In this document: positions 1-6,306 of the stretch, in pieces
Layout of the letters: every line of letters starts with the position of its first letter
How positions within the stretch are numbered: the stretch's first letter is position 1
Origin: Pseudonocardiales bacterium
Lineage (GTDB): Bacteria > Actinomycetota > Actinomycetes > Mycobacteriales > Pseudonocardiaceae
Length of the DNA stretch: 11,339 nucleotides
Assembly: GCA_025465385.1 (NCBI GenBank)
Contig: JAODNG010000522.1
Span: 1 to 11,339, forward strand
Direction of reading: 5' to 3'
The notes under the pieces: generated by a model
What the model saw: the letters and a program-made list of their open reading frames with translations, nothing else
The model's database searches: none
Told to the model about the DNA's origin: nothing
Position numbers and translations under genes: made by a program

Positions 1-13
1 CGCTGTATCGGGA

Positions 14-30
14 TTAGGAAGATTTAGGAA
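14..30. repeat. Tandem TTAGGAA pair, 10-base period
   Basis: TTAGGAA occurs at 14-20 and again at 24-30, one helical turn apart, in a locally AT-rich stretch well upstream of the first large regulator gene. Same-face direct repeats can be operator half-sites, but nothing else here confirms this and a 7-base repeat can arise by chance. Recorded as a seen repeat with unknown role. Confidence 0.3.
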
Positions 31-43
31 ATAGCTCTGGCAG

Positions 44-73
44 TTGATGTTGGCGATTGTGTCGATCTATAGC
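44..73 (+). promoter_or_regulatory. Weak candidate promoter
   Basis: TTGATG at 44-49 and TATAGC at 68-73 are separated by 18 bases, a near-consensus -35 and a partial -10 (the final T is missing). The pair lies upstream of the 45-residue ORF at 123 and of the regulator at 352. Only the spacing and hexamer resemblance support it. Confidence 0.2.
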
Positions 74-122
74 TCATAGTGCCGGGGCGAACCGAAGCGG
101 TCATCCGTCGGTGTGAGGCGAA

Positions 123-260
123 ATGCCTGGCGCTCCTGACGTTGGGTCACCGATCGACCTAGCCGGCTTGGCGCCCAGCGCTGACCTGACCTTCCATACC
201 GTCGAGGAGATGTATCACAAAGTCGGCAGGCCGACTCTGTTGTATGTAGGCACGGCTTGA
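123..260 (+). CDS. Possible small protein, 45 residues, unrecognised
   Basis: ATG at 123 is preceded by GAGG at 115-118 (4-base gap, slightly short for a ribosome binding site). An in-frame TGA at 114-116 sets the left limit. The frame reads 45 codons to TGA at 258-260; by hand count about 31 of 45 codons end in G or C. The C-terminal half (FHTVEEMYHKVGRPTLLYVG) looks protein-like, with an amphipathic stretch and a hydrophobic end, but I do not recognise a family. It ends 91 bases before the preferred start of the regulator at 352 and could be a leader gene, a remnant of a larger gene, or chance. A perfect inverted repeat lies inside it. Confidence 0.3.
   Translation: MPGAPDVGSPIDLAGLAPSADLTFHTVEEMYHKVGRPTLLYVGTA
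221..236. repeat. Perfect 7-base inverted repeat upstream of the regulator
   Basis: AGTCGGC at 221-227 and GCCGACT at 230-236 are exact reverse complements separated by AG. ACAA before and TTGT after give an imperfect outer extension. It lies 50 bases before the ATG at 286 and 116 before the ATG at 352. It could be an autoregulatory operator. It also falls inside the possible 45-residue ORF, where it encodes KVGRPT, so coding coincidence is possible. Confidence 0.35.
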
Positions 261-351
261 GCCGAACCCCGGATGGCGACATGTTATGGATTTCCCAAGC
301 AGTACTCCGACCGCCGCAACCTGGCGTACTGGAAGGACAGGTGCGCGGGGC

Positions 352-3066
352 ATGGTCGCAAACTGGCCGCTGATCGGTCGGCGAGAGGAACTATCGATCA
401 TCGATCGCGCCCTCGGCGAGGATCAGTTTCGTGGGCTGTTGTTAGCTGGGACGCCGGGAGTGGGCAAGACCCGGTTAGCTCGCGAAGCGCTCGCCGCAGC
501 GGAGGCTGAGGGCTGCTTTACCGGGTGGGCCGCCGCCTCGCGGGCGGTGGCCGCGATCCCGTTCGGTGCTATGGCACACCTGCTACCTGCCGCCGGGGAT
601 GGTTCAAGCCACCTGCAAGTGCTGCAACAAGCCGGGGAGTGGCTGGCCGCCCAAGCCGGAGGCCGTCGCGTGGTGCTCGGCGTCGATGACGCGCACCTGC
701 TGGATGATGCCTCGGCCTCGCTGGTGTTCCACCTTGTGGTCACCGGCGTGGCTTTCGTGGTCGCCACGCTGCGCACCGGGGAGCCCGCGCCTGAGCCAGT
801 CACGGCACTGTGGAAGGACGGCGCGGCTGAACGGTTGGAGGTCCAGGCCCTGGCCCGCACCGAGGTCGGCGAGTTGATCGAGGCTGCGCTGGGCGCGCCG
901 GTGGACGGATTGACCAAAGAGCAGCTGTGGCAGCTCAGCCGCGGAAACATCCTCTATCTGCGAGAGTTGGTCCGTGGGGGGCGCCAGACGGCCGCCCTGG
1001 CCTATGTCGAGGGCATCTGGCGCTGGGACGGACCGGTGAGCGCGCCCCCGCAGTTGGTTGAGTTGATCGAGGCTCGGATCGGTGGCCTGCCTGCCGCGGT
1101 ACACATCGTTGGGGAACTGGTGGCTTTCGGCGAACCGCTGGAGGTCGGTGTGCTGGCTCGGGCCGGGGTATCTGCGGCTGACGTGGACGCAGCCGAGCGG
1201 GCCGGACTGCTGGTCACTGAACTAGCCGGTCCGGATCTTCGAGTACGGCTGGGGCATCCGCTGTTCGGCGAGGTCATCCGGGCTCAGACGCTGTCGCTGC
1301 GCAGGCGCACCCTGCACGCGATGCTGGCCGAAGCGGCTGGCTCGGTCGAAGGACTCCGGCCCGAGGACATGGTCAGGATCGCGGTCTGGCATCTGGAGGC
1401 TGGAACGCTGTCCGATCCGGGGTTGTTGATCGCCGCGGCGGATTCGGCGCTCGCCGCGCTGAACTACCGGCTTGCCGAGCGGCTGTGTCGGGCCGCTGCC
1501 GACAGTGGCGGCGGGTGGTCGGCGCAACGATTGTTGGCTCAGGCGCTGGTCGGCCAGGGCCAGGCTGAGCTGGCCGAGGAATTGCTAGTCGGCCAGCTGA
1601 CGCAGGCGCGCAACGATGAGGAACGGGCGCAGGTCGCTGGTGTCCGGGCGCTGAACCTGTTCTGGGGCCTGGACCGACCTGCGCCGGCCGAAGCCGTACT
1701 CGATCAGGCTGCTGCCCACATCGCCGAACCGGCCCAGCGGGCCGGGCTGGTCGTTCTGCGCGGCCGGTTCTTGCTACACGCGGGTCGTTGCCCGGAGGCG
1801 CTGGCTGTCCTGGATTCGGTGCCGGACGACCCACAGGTACCGCAGTCAGTGGCGTTGGAGGCGATGGTGACGGCCACAATGGCGCTGGTTGCGTGTGGCC
1901 GTTACGACGACGCAATCGTCACCGCCGCACAGGGTCTCCGGCTGGCGCGGCAGTCGCCTGGTGGGCGCTGGTTGCTGGCCCTGGAGGAACTGGCAGCTAC
2001 CCAAGCCACCGCATATCTACGGAGCGGGCACTTCGCTGTGGCAGCCGCGTTGGCCGAAACCGGCTACCAGCGGGCGCTGGCTGCCCGGTCGCCGGTGAGC
2101 GTCGCGATATGGGCACTTGTGCGCGGTGGAGTCGCCGAAGCCCAAGGTGCGGTCGTCACGGCCTCGGGCTGGATGCGGGAGGTGGTCGGGATTGTCGGCG
2201 GCCCCGCCCGGCTGCATCCGTATCAGGGCTTCATCACCCGGGTCGGGCTCGACGCGCTGGCCCGGGCGACCGCGATTGCCAGGGATCTGGACTCCGCCCA
2301 GACGGCGTTGACCCAGGCGGGCGAGCTGACCGGGCCGGCGATGCGGCTGTTCGACACCTGGTCGGGGCCTATCCACGCCTGGGTGGCCGCTGCTCGCGGC
2401 GACCTCCCGGCAGCGGTCGAGCTGGCGCTGAGCACGGCCGCGCAGGCCGAACAGTGCGGTCAGGCGGGTTGTGAATTGATCGCCCTGCACGACGTGGCCC
2501 GGCTCGGCGCGCCCGCCCGGGTGGCGATCCGGCTGGTCGAGCTCGCCACCGTCGTGCAAGGTGACCTGCCGCCGTTGATTGCTCGCCACGTCCAAGCGCT
2601 GCTGGCCGCCGACGGCACGGCTTTGGATGACGTCGCCGCTTCCTTCGCGGCTCTGCGGGCCAACCTGCTCGCCGCGGAGGCGGCGACCGCGGCTGCCTGC
2701 GCACACCGCCGGGCTGGCCGCACGGGCAGCGCCGCGGCTTCCGCGATTCGTGCTGCCGCGCTGGCCGCGGCCTGTGAGGGCGCCCGCACGCCGGCCCTTA
2801 CCCGGCTAGCCGAACCTGCCGGCCTCACCCCGCGCGAGTTGGAGATCGCCCGGCTGGCCGCCAGCGGGCTGTCCAGTCGAGCGATCGCGGCCCAGCTGGT
2901 GGTGGCGGTACGCACGGTCGACAATGCGTTGGGTCAGGTGTATGCGAAGCTGGGCATCGGCCGGCGCGACGAGTTGGGGCCGATCTTCACTGTTTCTGAG
3001 TGCATACCGGTGCCCCTGAGGAGTACGCCGACGCCCGCTGTGCACATTTCCTGTCAGATCGGGTAG
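352..3066 (+). CDS. LAL/MalT-type ATP-binding LuxR family transcriptional regulator
   Basis: A large signal-transduction ATPase that should bind DNA through its C terminus. From the ATG at 352 it is 904 residues. The N terminus WPLIGRREEL (5-14) is typical of the family. Walker A GTPGVGKT is at 33-40 and Walker B VVLGVDDAHLLDD at 107-119. A long alanine-rich helical middle, TPR-like as in MalT, leads to a LuxR helix-turn-helix at about 825-879 (LTPRELEIARLAASG, RTVDN, YAKLGIGRRDEL). A tail of about 25 residues follows; its last 14 codons lie inside the promoter repeat. An in-frame ATG at 286 would add 22 residues but has no evident ribosome binding site; AGG at 339-341 sits 10 bases before 352, so I prefer 352. 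In this family an inducer plus ATP triggers oligomerisation and promoter activation. The inducer is unknown; the two repeated promoters just downstream are its likeliest targets (inference). Confidence 0.92.
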   Translation: MVANWPLIGRREELSIIDRALGEDQFRGLLLAGTPGVGKTRLAREALAAAEAEGCFTGWAAASRAVAAIPFGAMAHLLPAAGDGSSHLQVLQQAGEWLAAQAGGRRVVLGVDDAHLLDDASASLVFHLVVTGVAFVVATLRTGEPAPEPVTALWKDGAAERLEVQALARTEVGELIEAALGAPVDGLTKEQLWQLSRGNILYLRELVRGGRQTAALAYVEGIWRWDGPVSAPPQLVELIEARIGGLPAAVHIVGELVAFGEPLEVGVLARAGVSAADVDAAERAGLLVTELAGPDLRVRLGHPLFGEVIRAQTLSLRRRTLHAMLAEAAGSVEGLRPEDMVRIAVWHLEAGTLSDPGLLIAAADSALAALNYRLAERLCRAAADSGGGWSAQRLLAQALVGQGQAELAEELLVGQLTQARNDEERAQVAGVRALNLFWGLDRPAPAEAVLDQAAAHIAEPAQRAGLVVLRGRFLLHAGRCPEALAVLDSVPDDPQVPQSVALEAMVTATMALVACGRYDDAIVTAAQGLRLARQSPGGRWLLALEELAATQATAYLRSGHFAVAAALAETGYQRALAARSPVSVAIWALVRGGVAEAQGAVVTASGWMREVVGIVGGPARLHPYQGFITRVGLDALARATAIARDLDSAQTALTQAGELTGPAMRLFDTWSGPIHAWVAAARGDLPAAVELALSTAAQAEQCGQAGCELIALHDVARLGAPARVAIRLVELATVVQGDLPPLIARHVQALLAADGTALDDVAASFAALRANLLAAEAATAAACAHRRAGRTGSAAASAIRAAALAAACEGARTPALTRLAEPAGLTPRELEIARLAASGLSSRAIAAQLVVAVRTVDNALGQVYAKLGIGRRDELGPIFTVSECIPVPLRSTPTPAVHISCQIG

Positions 3067-3155
3067 TCGGCGCAGCCCGTTTGGGTAGCCGGCTCGGCGA
3101 AGTCGAGTAGGTCGTTACTCCCGACACCGCCGCCAGCCCGGCCTAGCGTCGAGGT
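3022..3155 (+). repeat. Promoter-region direct repeat, copy A
   Basis: This 134-base segment aligns without a gap to 3726-3859 (offset 704), with 102 identical positions by hand count. Identity is highest around 3101-3150, where blocks of 8 to 10 identical bases per 10 occur. The first 45 bases are also the last 14 codons and stop of the LAL regulator gene. The copy-B counterpart is not read in the same frame, so the conservation looks regulatory rather than coding. It ends exactly at the ATG of the small sigma-like gene. Confidence 0.85.
3061..3149 (+). promoter_or_regulatory. Activator-type promoter of the sigma-like small gene
   Basis: GGGTAG at 3061, GGGTAG at 3083 and GAGTAG at 3105 are spaced exactly 22 bases. 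The third box starts the dyad GAGTA-N6-TACTC (3105-3109 and 3116-3120). CCGACA at 3121-3126 sits as a -35, 17 bases before TAGCGT at 3144-3149, a TANNNT -10. The predicted +1 is 3156, the A of the next ATG, so the transcript is probably leaderless. The boxes would lie near -95, -73 and -51 and the dyad centre near -43, an arrangement expected of an activator touching the -35. The neighbouring LAL regulator is the obvious candidate (inference). Confidence 0.6.
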
Positions 3156-3404
3156 ATGGACGTCGCGTCCGCCCTCGATGAGCTCCCCGAGGTACACGCC
3201 GCGGTCCTGCGGTTGCGCCACGCTGGGATCGATGCTGCCGGGGTCGCCGCCGAGCTGCGCATCGATATCGACGCTGTCGGTCCACTGCTGCGAGTGGCCG
3301 AGGCCAAGCTCACGCGGTTGCTGATGGACCCCGATCCATCAGAGGACGGCGGGACGCGACATGTCGGCCGGGTCCCGGACCCAAGCCAGCGCCCAGGCGG
3401 CTGA
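3156..3404 (+). CDS. Small stand-alone sigma-70 region 4-like helix-turn-helix protein
   Basis: 82 residues. Residues about 9-56 (LPEVHAAVLRLRHAG, then GVAAELRIDIDAVGPLLRVA and EAKLTRLL) match the pattern of sigma-70 region 4: an LPE-like opening, a first helix, a helix-turn-helix and a basic final helix. Regions 2 and 3 are absent, so it cannot be a complete sigma factor. It might bind -35 DNA, contact RNA polymerase, or be a regulatory fragment. The last 25 residues are polar, Pro/Gly-rich and probably disordered. No usable ribosome binding site precedes the ATG (GAGG is one base away), and the -10 at 3144-3149 places +1 on the ATG, which fits leaderless translation. It shares a duplicated promoter design with the haem peroxidase, suggesting co-regulation. 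The function is inferred from fold resemblance only. Confidence 0.65.
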   Translation: MDVASALDELPEVHAAVLRLRHAGIDAAGVAAELRIDIDAVGPLLRVAEAKLTRLLMDPDPSEDGGTRHVGRVPDPSQRPGG

Positions 3405-3725
3405 ACCCGTACTTCTCAGGATCCCTGTTAACCGCAGCCTACTAAAAATAGAAAAGGAGCGTCGGGCAAAGCTTGAGCGGAGGGCGGGCGGCGAACGGCG
3501 GAAAACTCCGAATAGTTCATGAGAATGGTGTTCTCCTAGGAGGGTTTGCGTTGGCCGCTGCTGGGCCCTTACTACCGCGCCTGCCGCTGCGACAACCGCC
3601 TCCCAAACATCAGCCAGTCTCCCAAAATCAGAAGGACTGGGCACACCGGTGCAACGCTGGGAAGTCGGCGGATGGGGAGTATTGATCAGCGTGGTGCGGT
3701 TGGACCCCGAGCAGGTTATCCGGGT
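3405..3725. other. Stretch without a confident gene
   Basis: About 320 bases between the sigma-like gene and promoter copy B. It contains an AT-rich patch (3440-3458, with AAAAGGAG) that resembles a ribosome binding site but has no good start codon at the right distance. One plus-strand frame stays open from about 3521 to TGA at 3745-3747. Its end (QRWEVGGWG, then VRLDPEQVIRVVLRRSR) reads like protein and could start at GTG 3649 (32 residues) or GTG 3691 (18 residues, GGGGAG 11 bases before). I do not recognise it; it may be a gene remnant. No clear terminator hairpin was seen. Confidence 0.4.
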
Positions 3726-3859
3726 AGTACTGCGACGCTCGCGGTGAACCTTCCTAACCAAATCGGGTAGTTGGAGCGGCTCGGCAGGGTAGCCGACCGG
3801 GACAAATCGAGTAGACCGTTACTCCCGACGCTGCCGCCGGCCCGGCCTAGCGTCAAGGC
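3726..3859 (+). repeat. Promoter-region direct repeat, copy B
   Basis: Second copy of the 134-base segment at 3022-3155. Spacing is preserved throughout with no insertion or deletion, while individual bases differ. That is the pattern expected when the distances between protein-binding sites matter. It lies just upstream of the haem peroxidase leader. Similarity stops at the end of the copy: the ATG that follows copy A is absent here. Confidence 0.85.
3765..3853 (+). promoter_or_regulatory. Activator-type promoter of the haem peroxidase gene
   Basis: Same layout as the promoter at 3061-3149: GGGTAG at 3765 and 3787, GAGTAG at 3809 (22-base steps), dyad GAGTA-N6-TACTC at 3809-3824, CCGACG at 3825-3830, 17-base spacer, and TAGCGT at 3848-3853. 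The six bases inside the dyad differ from copy A at two positions while both half-sites are unchanged, which favours a protein-binding site. Predicted +1 is near 3860, giving a leader of about 74 bases before the peroxidase ATG, unlike the leaderless copy A. Confidence 0.6.
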
Positions 3860-3933
3860 GGGGCCCTCGTTCGGCGATACCGGCCGGAGCGCTACTGGGG
3901 CAGGAGTTCTATCCGGAAGGAAAGGGAGTTGGC

Positions 3934-5484
3934 ATGGCAGGTCTACGGCATGGCACGTGGTGGGATAAGCAGCGGGGCGTCCCGATCGACAAAATCATGG
4001 AGGGACGATTCACCCGGCTCTTCCCGGATATCGAAGGAGCCCAGTTCCCCGACGACGACCTTCACAAGCTCGCCGACAAGATGACATCGCCGGTGGACTC
4101 TCCTCCCACTTTGGAGACCGAGGTCGACGCCGAGGAGAATCCCGCCATCGAGTCGGCCTACACCTACCTCGGCCAGTTCGTAGACCACGACCTCACGTTC
4201 GACCAGACCTCACACCTGCGGGAGTTCTTAACCCCTGATCAGTTGAAGGACCTCGTTGATTTCCGGACGCCGCGCTTCGACCTGGACAACCTGTACGGGC
4301 GTGGCCCGGACGATCAGCCGTACATGTACGCCGACGATGGTGTCCACATGCTCCTCGGCGCCCACATGTCGGGCAACCCCCACGACACCGGTACCGTCCA
4401 GGTTCCCCGAGGGCCGAACGGGCGGGCACTCATCGGCGATCCGCGCAACGACGAGAACCGCATCGTCTCCCAGCTCCACGCCACCATGCTGCGGTTCCAC
4501 AACAAGGTGGCCTGCTTCCTGACCGATAAGGATCCCCACACCAGTTTCCAGGATGTCCGCCAGCAAGTCCGCTGGCATTACCAGTGGGTGCTGGTCAACG
4601 ACTTCCTTCCGACCGTGATCAACCAGGAGACGATTAACGGGATCTTCCCCGATCCGCGCCAACCTCAGTTTTCGATCCCTGGGCTCCAGGATGGGCTCAA
4701 GCTCATGCCGGTGGAATTCTCGGTGGCGGCCTACCGCTTCGGCCACTCGATGATCCGCCCAATCTACCGCATCAACCAAACCATCCAGCGCCGGCCGATC
4801 TTCTCCACAGGTGCCGACGATGGGGCGGACCTGGGTGGTTTCCGACCCATCCCCTCGGATTGGGGCATCGACTGGCAGTCCTTCATCGACCTGGAGCACG
4901 GCGTCCCGATCCCCGAAGTGCTGGACAACCCCAACGACAAGATTGCTCGTAAACCCCAGCAGGCATACAAGATCGACACCGCCATCGTGAACCCCCTCGG
5001 CATGCTGCCGCCGGCAGTGGCCGCCCACCCATCGTCGCTGATCCTGCGCAACCTCGAGCGGGGTGCCACATTCGAGCTGCCCTCGGGCCAATCGGTGGCG
5101 AGTGCCCTCGGTTTGCCGGTGCTTCCCGACGCCAAGCTCACGATCGGCAAGGCGACCGGTGACCCCAACGACGACCAGATGCCGATCGTCGACATCGCAC
5201 CGGGCTTCGCCGGCAACGCGCCGTTGTGGACCTACGTCCTGGCGGAGGCACACCAGACGTCGTGGGATGCGGCTCCGCCGTACGCCGAGAAGAAGGCCAT
5301 CCCGATTCGCCTGGGTCCCGTCGGGGGGACACTGGTAGGAGAGGTCTTCGCTGCGTTGCTCGTCGGCGACAGGACCTCGTACCTGTACTCGCAGCCGTCC
5401 TTCTCCCCAATCCCGGAGTTCACTCACGACGGTGCCTTCGGCCTCGCGGAGCTGATCAACGTCGCCCTAGGCCGCAATCCCTGA
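3934..5484 (+). CDS. Animal-type haem peroxidase (peroxidase-cyclooxygenase superfamily)
   Basis: 516 residues; expected to oxidise substrates with hydrogen peroxide. The start is well supported by AAAGGGAG at 3921-3928, five bases before the ATG. Motifs align with myeloperoxidase-type enzymes: YLGQFVDHDLTFD at 78-90 gives the distal Gln81 and His85, Asp84 (haem-ester position) and Asp86 (calcium). RTPRFDLDNLYG at 111-122 is the probable calcium loop. DPRNDEN at 169-175 supplies the catalytic Arg171 and Glu174 (second ester position), with Asn where myeloperoxidase has the haem-linked Met. YRFGHSMIRP at 267-276 has the proximal His271, and LRNLERG at 371-377 has Asn373, its usual partner. GPVGGTLVGEVFAALL at 461-476 is a conserved C-terminal block. 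No signal peptide or membrane segment is evident, so it appears cytoplasmic. The substrate is unknown; cyclooxygenase or dioxygenase activity cannot be decided here. Its promoter is the copy-B repeat. Confidence 0.93.
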   Translation: MAGLRHGTWWDKQRGVPIDKIMEGRFTRLFPDIEGAQFPDDDLHKLADKMTSPVDSPPTLETEVDAEENPAIESAYTYLGQFVDHDLTFDQTSHLREFLTPDQLKDLVDFRTPRFDLDNLYGRGPDDQPYMYADDGVHMLLGAHMSGNPHDTGTVQVPRGPNGRALIGDPRNDENRIVSQLHATMLRFHNKVACFLTDKDPHTSFQDVRQQVRWHYQWVLVNDFLPTVINQETINGIFPDPRQPQFSIPGLQDGLKLMPVEFSVAAYRFGHSMIRPIYRINQTIQRRPIFSTGADDGADLGGFRPIPSDWGIDWQSFIDLEHGVPIPEVLDNPNDKIARKPQQAYKIDTAIVNPLGMLPPAVAAHPSSLILRNLERGATFELPSGQSVASALGLPVLPDAKLTIGKATGDPNDDQMPIVDIAPGFAGNAPLWTYVLAEAHQTSWDAAPPYAEKKAIPIRLGPVGGTLVGEVFAALLVGDRTSYLYSQPSFSPIPEFTHDGAFGLAELINVALGRNP

Positions 5485-5498
5485 CGTACCCGACGTCA
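5482..5498. repeat. TGACGT-N5-ACGTCA palindrome over the peroxidase stop codon
   Basis: TGACGT (5482-5487) and ACGTCA (5493-5498) are exact inverted arms separated by five bases. The TGA is the peroxidase stop codon. There is no T-run after it, so it would be a weak terminator at best and may equally be an operator. CACGGGT is directly repeated just downstream at 5509-5515 and 5521-5527. Confidence 0.4.
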
Positions 5499-5577
5499 CG
5501 ATAAGCCCCACGGGTTACTTCACGGGTGTCGGTCAATCGGACGTCGTCTAGGATCGAGGAAGTAACGACGAGGAATC

Positions 5578-5673
5578 ATGGGCAGTCGGTTGTGGGAAGC
5601 TGGGAAGTGGTGGATGACAATGTCCACCGCCAAGGGAACTCGGATCAATGTGGTGTCCCGCGTCACCAGCTGA
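5578..5673 (+). CDS. Doubtful 31-residue ORF
   Basis: ATG at 5578 follows GAGG at 5570-5573 (4-base gap), and a TANNNT box, TAGGAT, at 5549-5554 would place a start site near 5561. The product begins MGSRLWEAGKWW and resembles nothing I know. There is no good -35 match. It may be a real short peptide, the 5' end of a broken gene, or chance. Confidence 0.15.
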   Translation: MGSRLWEAGKWWMTMSTAKGTRINVVSRVTS

Positions 5674-5887
5674 GGGTCAATTTCTGACCATCGGCGAACG
5701 GTATCAAGCGGTTCATTCCGCCGCCGCGCCGTGTGGATCCTGAAGCTAATCGCCCAACTCGCCACGCCTCTCCGGGTGGCGCTACACCTACCACGCATGC
5801 CATAACGAGCTGGAGCCCCTCACCAGCGCACGTGGCCCCTATTCCTGCCGCATCGCCCGCGGTGCGCAAAGGCACTTGCGAATCTTG

Positions 5888-5932
5888 CGGACTAGAAGTC
5901 CGGGGTGGCGGGGCAGGCTAGCTGGTCCCCGC
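5888..5932. repeat. Two adjacent short hairpins
   Basis: CGGACT (5888-5893), loop AGA, AGTCCG (5897-5902) form a 6-bp stem. GCGGGG (5908-5913) pairs with CCCCGC (5927-5932) across a 13-base loop. They sit at the 3' end of the minus-strand open frame that stops at 5892 and might act as a terminator for it, though no T-run follows on either strand. Not a tRNA: no acceptor or T-arm could be assembled. Confidence 0.3.
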
Positions 5933-6182
5933 TGGCGCTGTTCGAAACGTCCTCACCGTCGGCGCCGCAGGCACCGCCCTGCTTGTAGTCGCCTGGGTCG
6001 AGCCGGCAACAGTGTGATGACTTGATCTTGAGACGGCCACGGCGAGCGAGCCGGCCGGGTTCGCCGGAGTCGGTGTCCGCAGTGTGGCAATCCCAATCGA
6101 CGCCACCACCTGGCCCGATGCCCGTGCCCACTACGGCCGGCAACGCGTCTGACGGCGCGTTGAACCCGATCTTGTATTTTCC
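5892..6182 (-). pseudogene. Open frame with coding bias, possible 3' gene fragment
   Basis: After a TAA (6185-6183 on the minus strand) the frame is open for 96 codons to TAG at 5894-5892. There is no ATG; a TTG at 6143 is the only tabulated start. By hand count about three quarters of codons end in G or C, and the reading looks protein-like: it begins GKYKIGFNAPSDALPAVVG, continues GVDWDCHTADTDSG, and has six cysteines. The VDWDC stretch loosely resembles D/N-rich calcium-loop segments of secreted enzymes, but this is only a resemblance. I interpret it as a possible C-terminal remnant of a secreted protein gene. Chance openness in GC-rich DNA is the main alternative. Confidence 0.25.
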
Positions 6183-6259
6183 TTATTCTCCGGGACATCC
6201 TGAGCTAGCTGACGCTGGTGCCGTCCGAGCGGCCACCTGTTTTCAGGGTGTTTCTTGAC

Positions 6260-6306
6260 GACACCGGACCATCGTCGATTGCACACTGGCATCCGATGGA
6301 CACCGG
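6260..6306. promoter_or_regulatory. Dyad plus direct repeats upstream of the doxX-like gene
   Basis: GACACCGG occurs at 6260-6267 and 6299-6306. Between them CCATCG (6269-6274) and CGATGG (6294-6299) form an inverted repeat. A TTGACG hexamer at 6255-6260 could be a -35, but no convincing -10 lies 16-19 bases downstream. The cluster is about 70-115 bases before the doxX-like ATG, a suitable place for an operator. No G(G/A)GTAG box array is present here, so this gene does not obviously share the peroxidase promoter type. Confidence 0.25.

Noticed and set aside
133..165. Possible third copy of the promoter repeat (CTCCTGAC followed by CTAGCCG)
   Set aside because: Only short words match, the spacer is one base longer, the -10 lacks its final T, and no GGGTAG boxes or GAGTA half-site precede it.
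3339..3761. 140-codon minus-strand ORF over the gene-poor interval and the end of the sigma-like gene
   Set aside because: Starts at TTG without a clear ribosome binding site, overlaps promoter copy B and the sigma-like gene, and has no motif.
4228..5427. 399-codon minus-strand ORF opposite the haem peroxidase
   Set aside because: It is antisense to a well-supported enzyme with all catalytic motifs; long antisense frames are common in GC-rich genes and this one shows no family motif.
5509..5561. Possible further copy of the activator promoter (GGTTACTTC followed by TAGGAT)
   Set aside because: TTACT-to-TAG distance is five bases longer than in the two real copies and the GRGTAG boxes are missing.
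5880..5935. tRNA-like anticodon arm (GGACTAGAAGTCC)
   Set aside because: No acceptor stem, D-arm or T-arm could be assembled on either strand.
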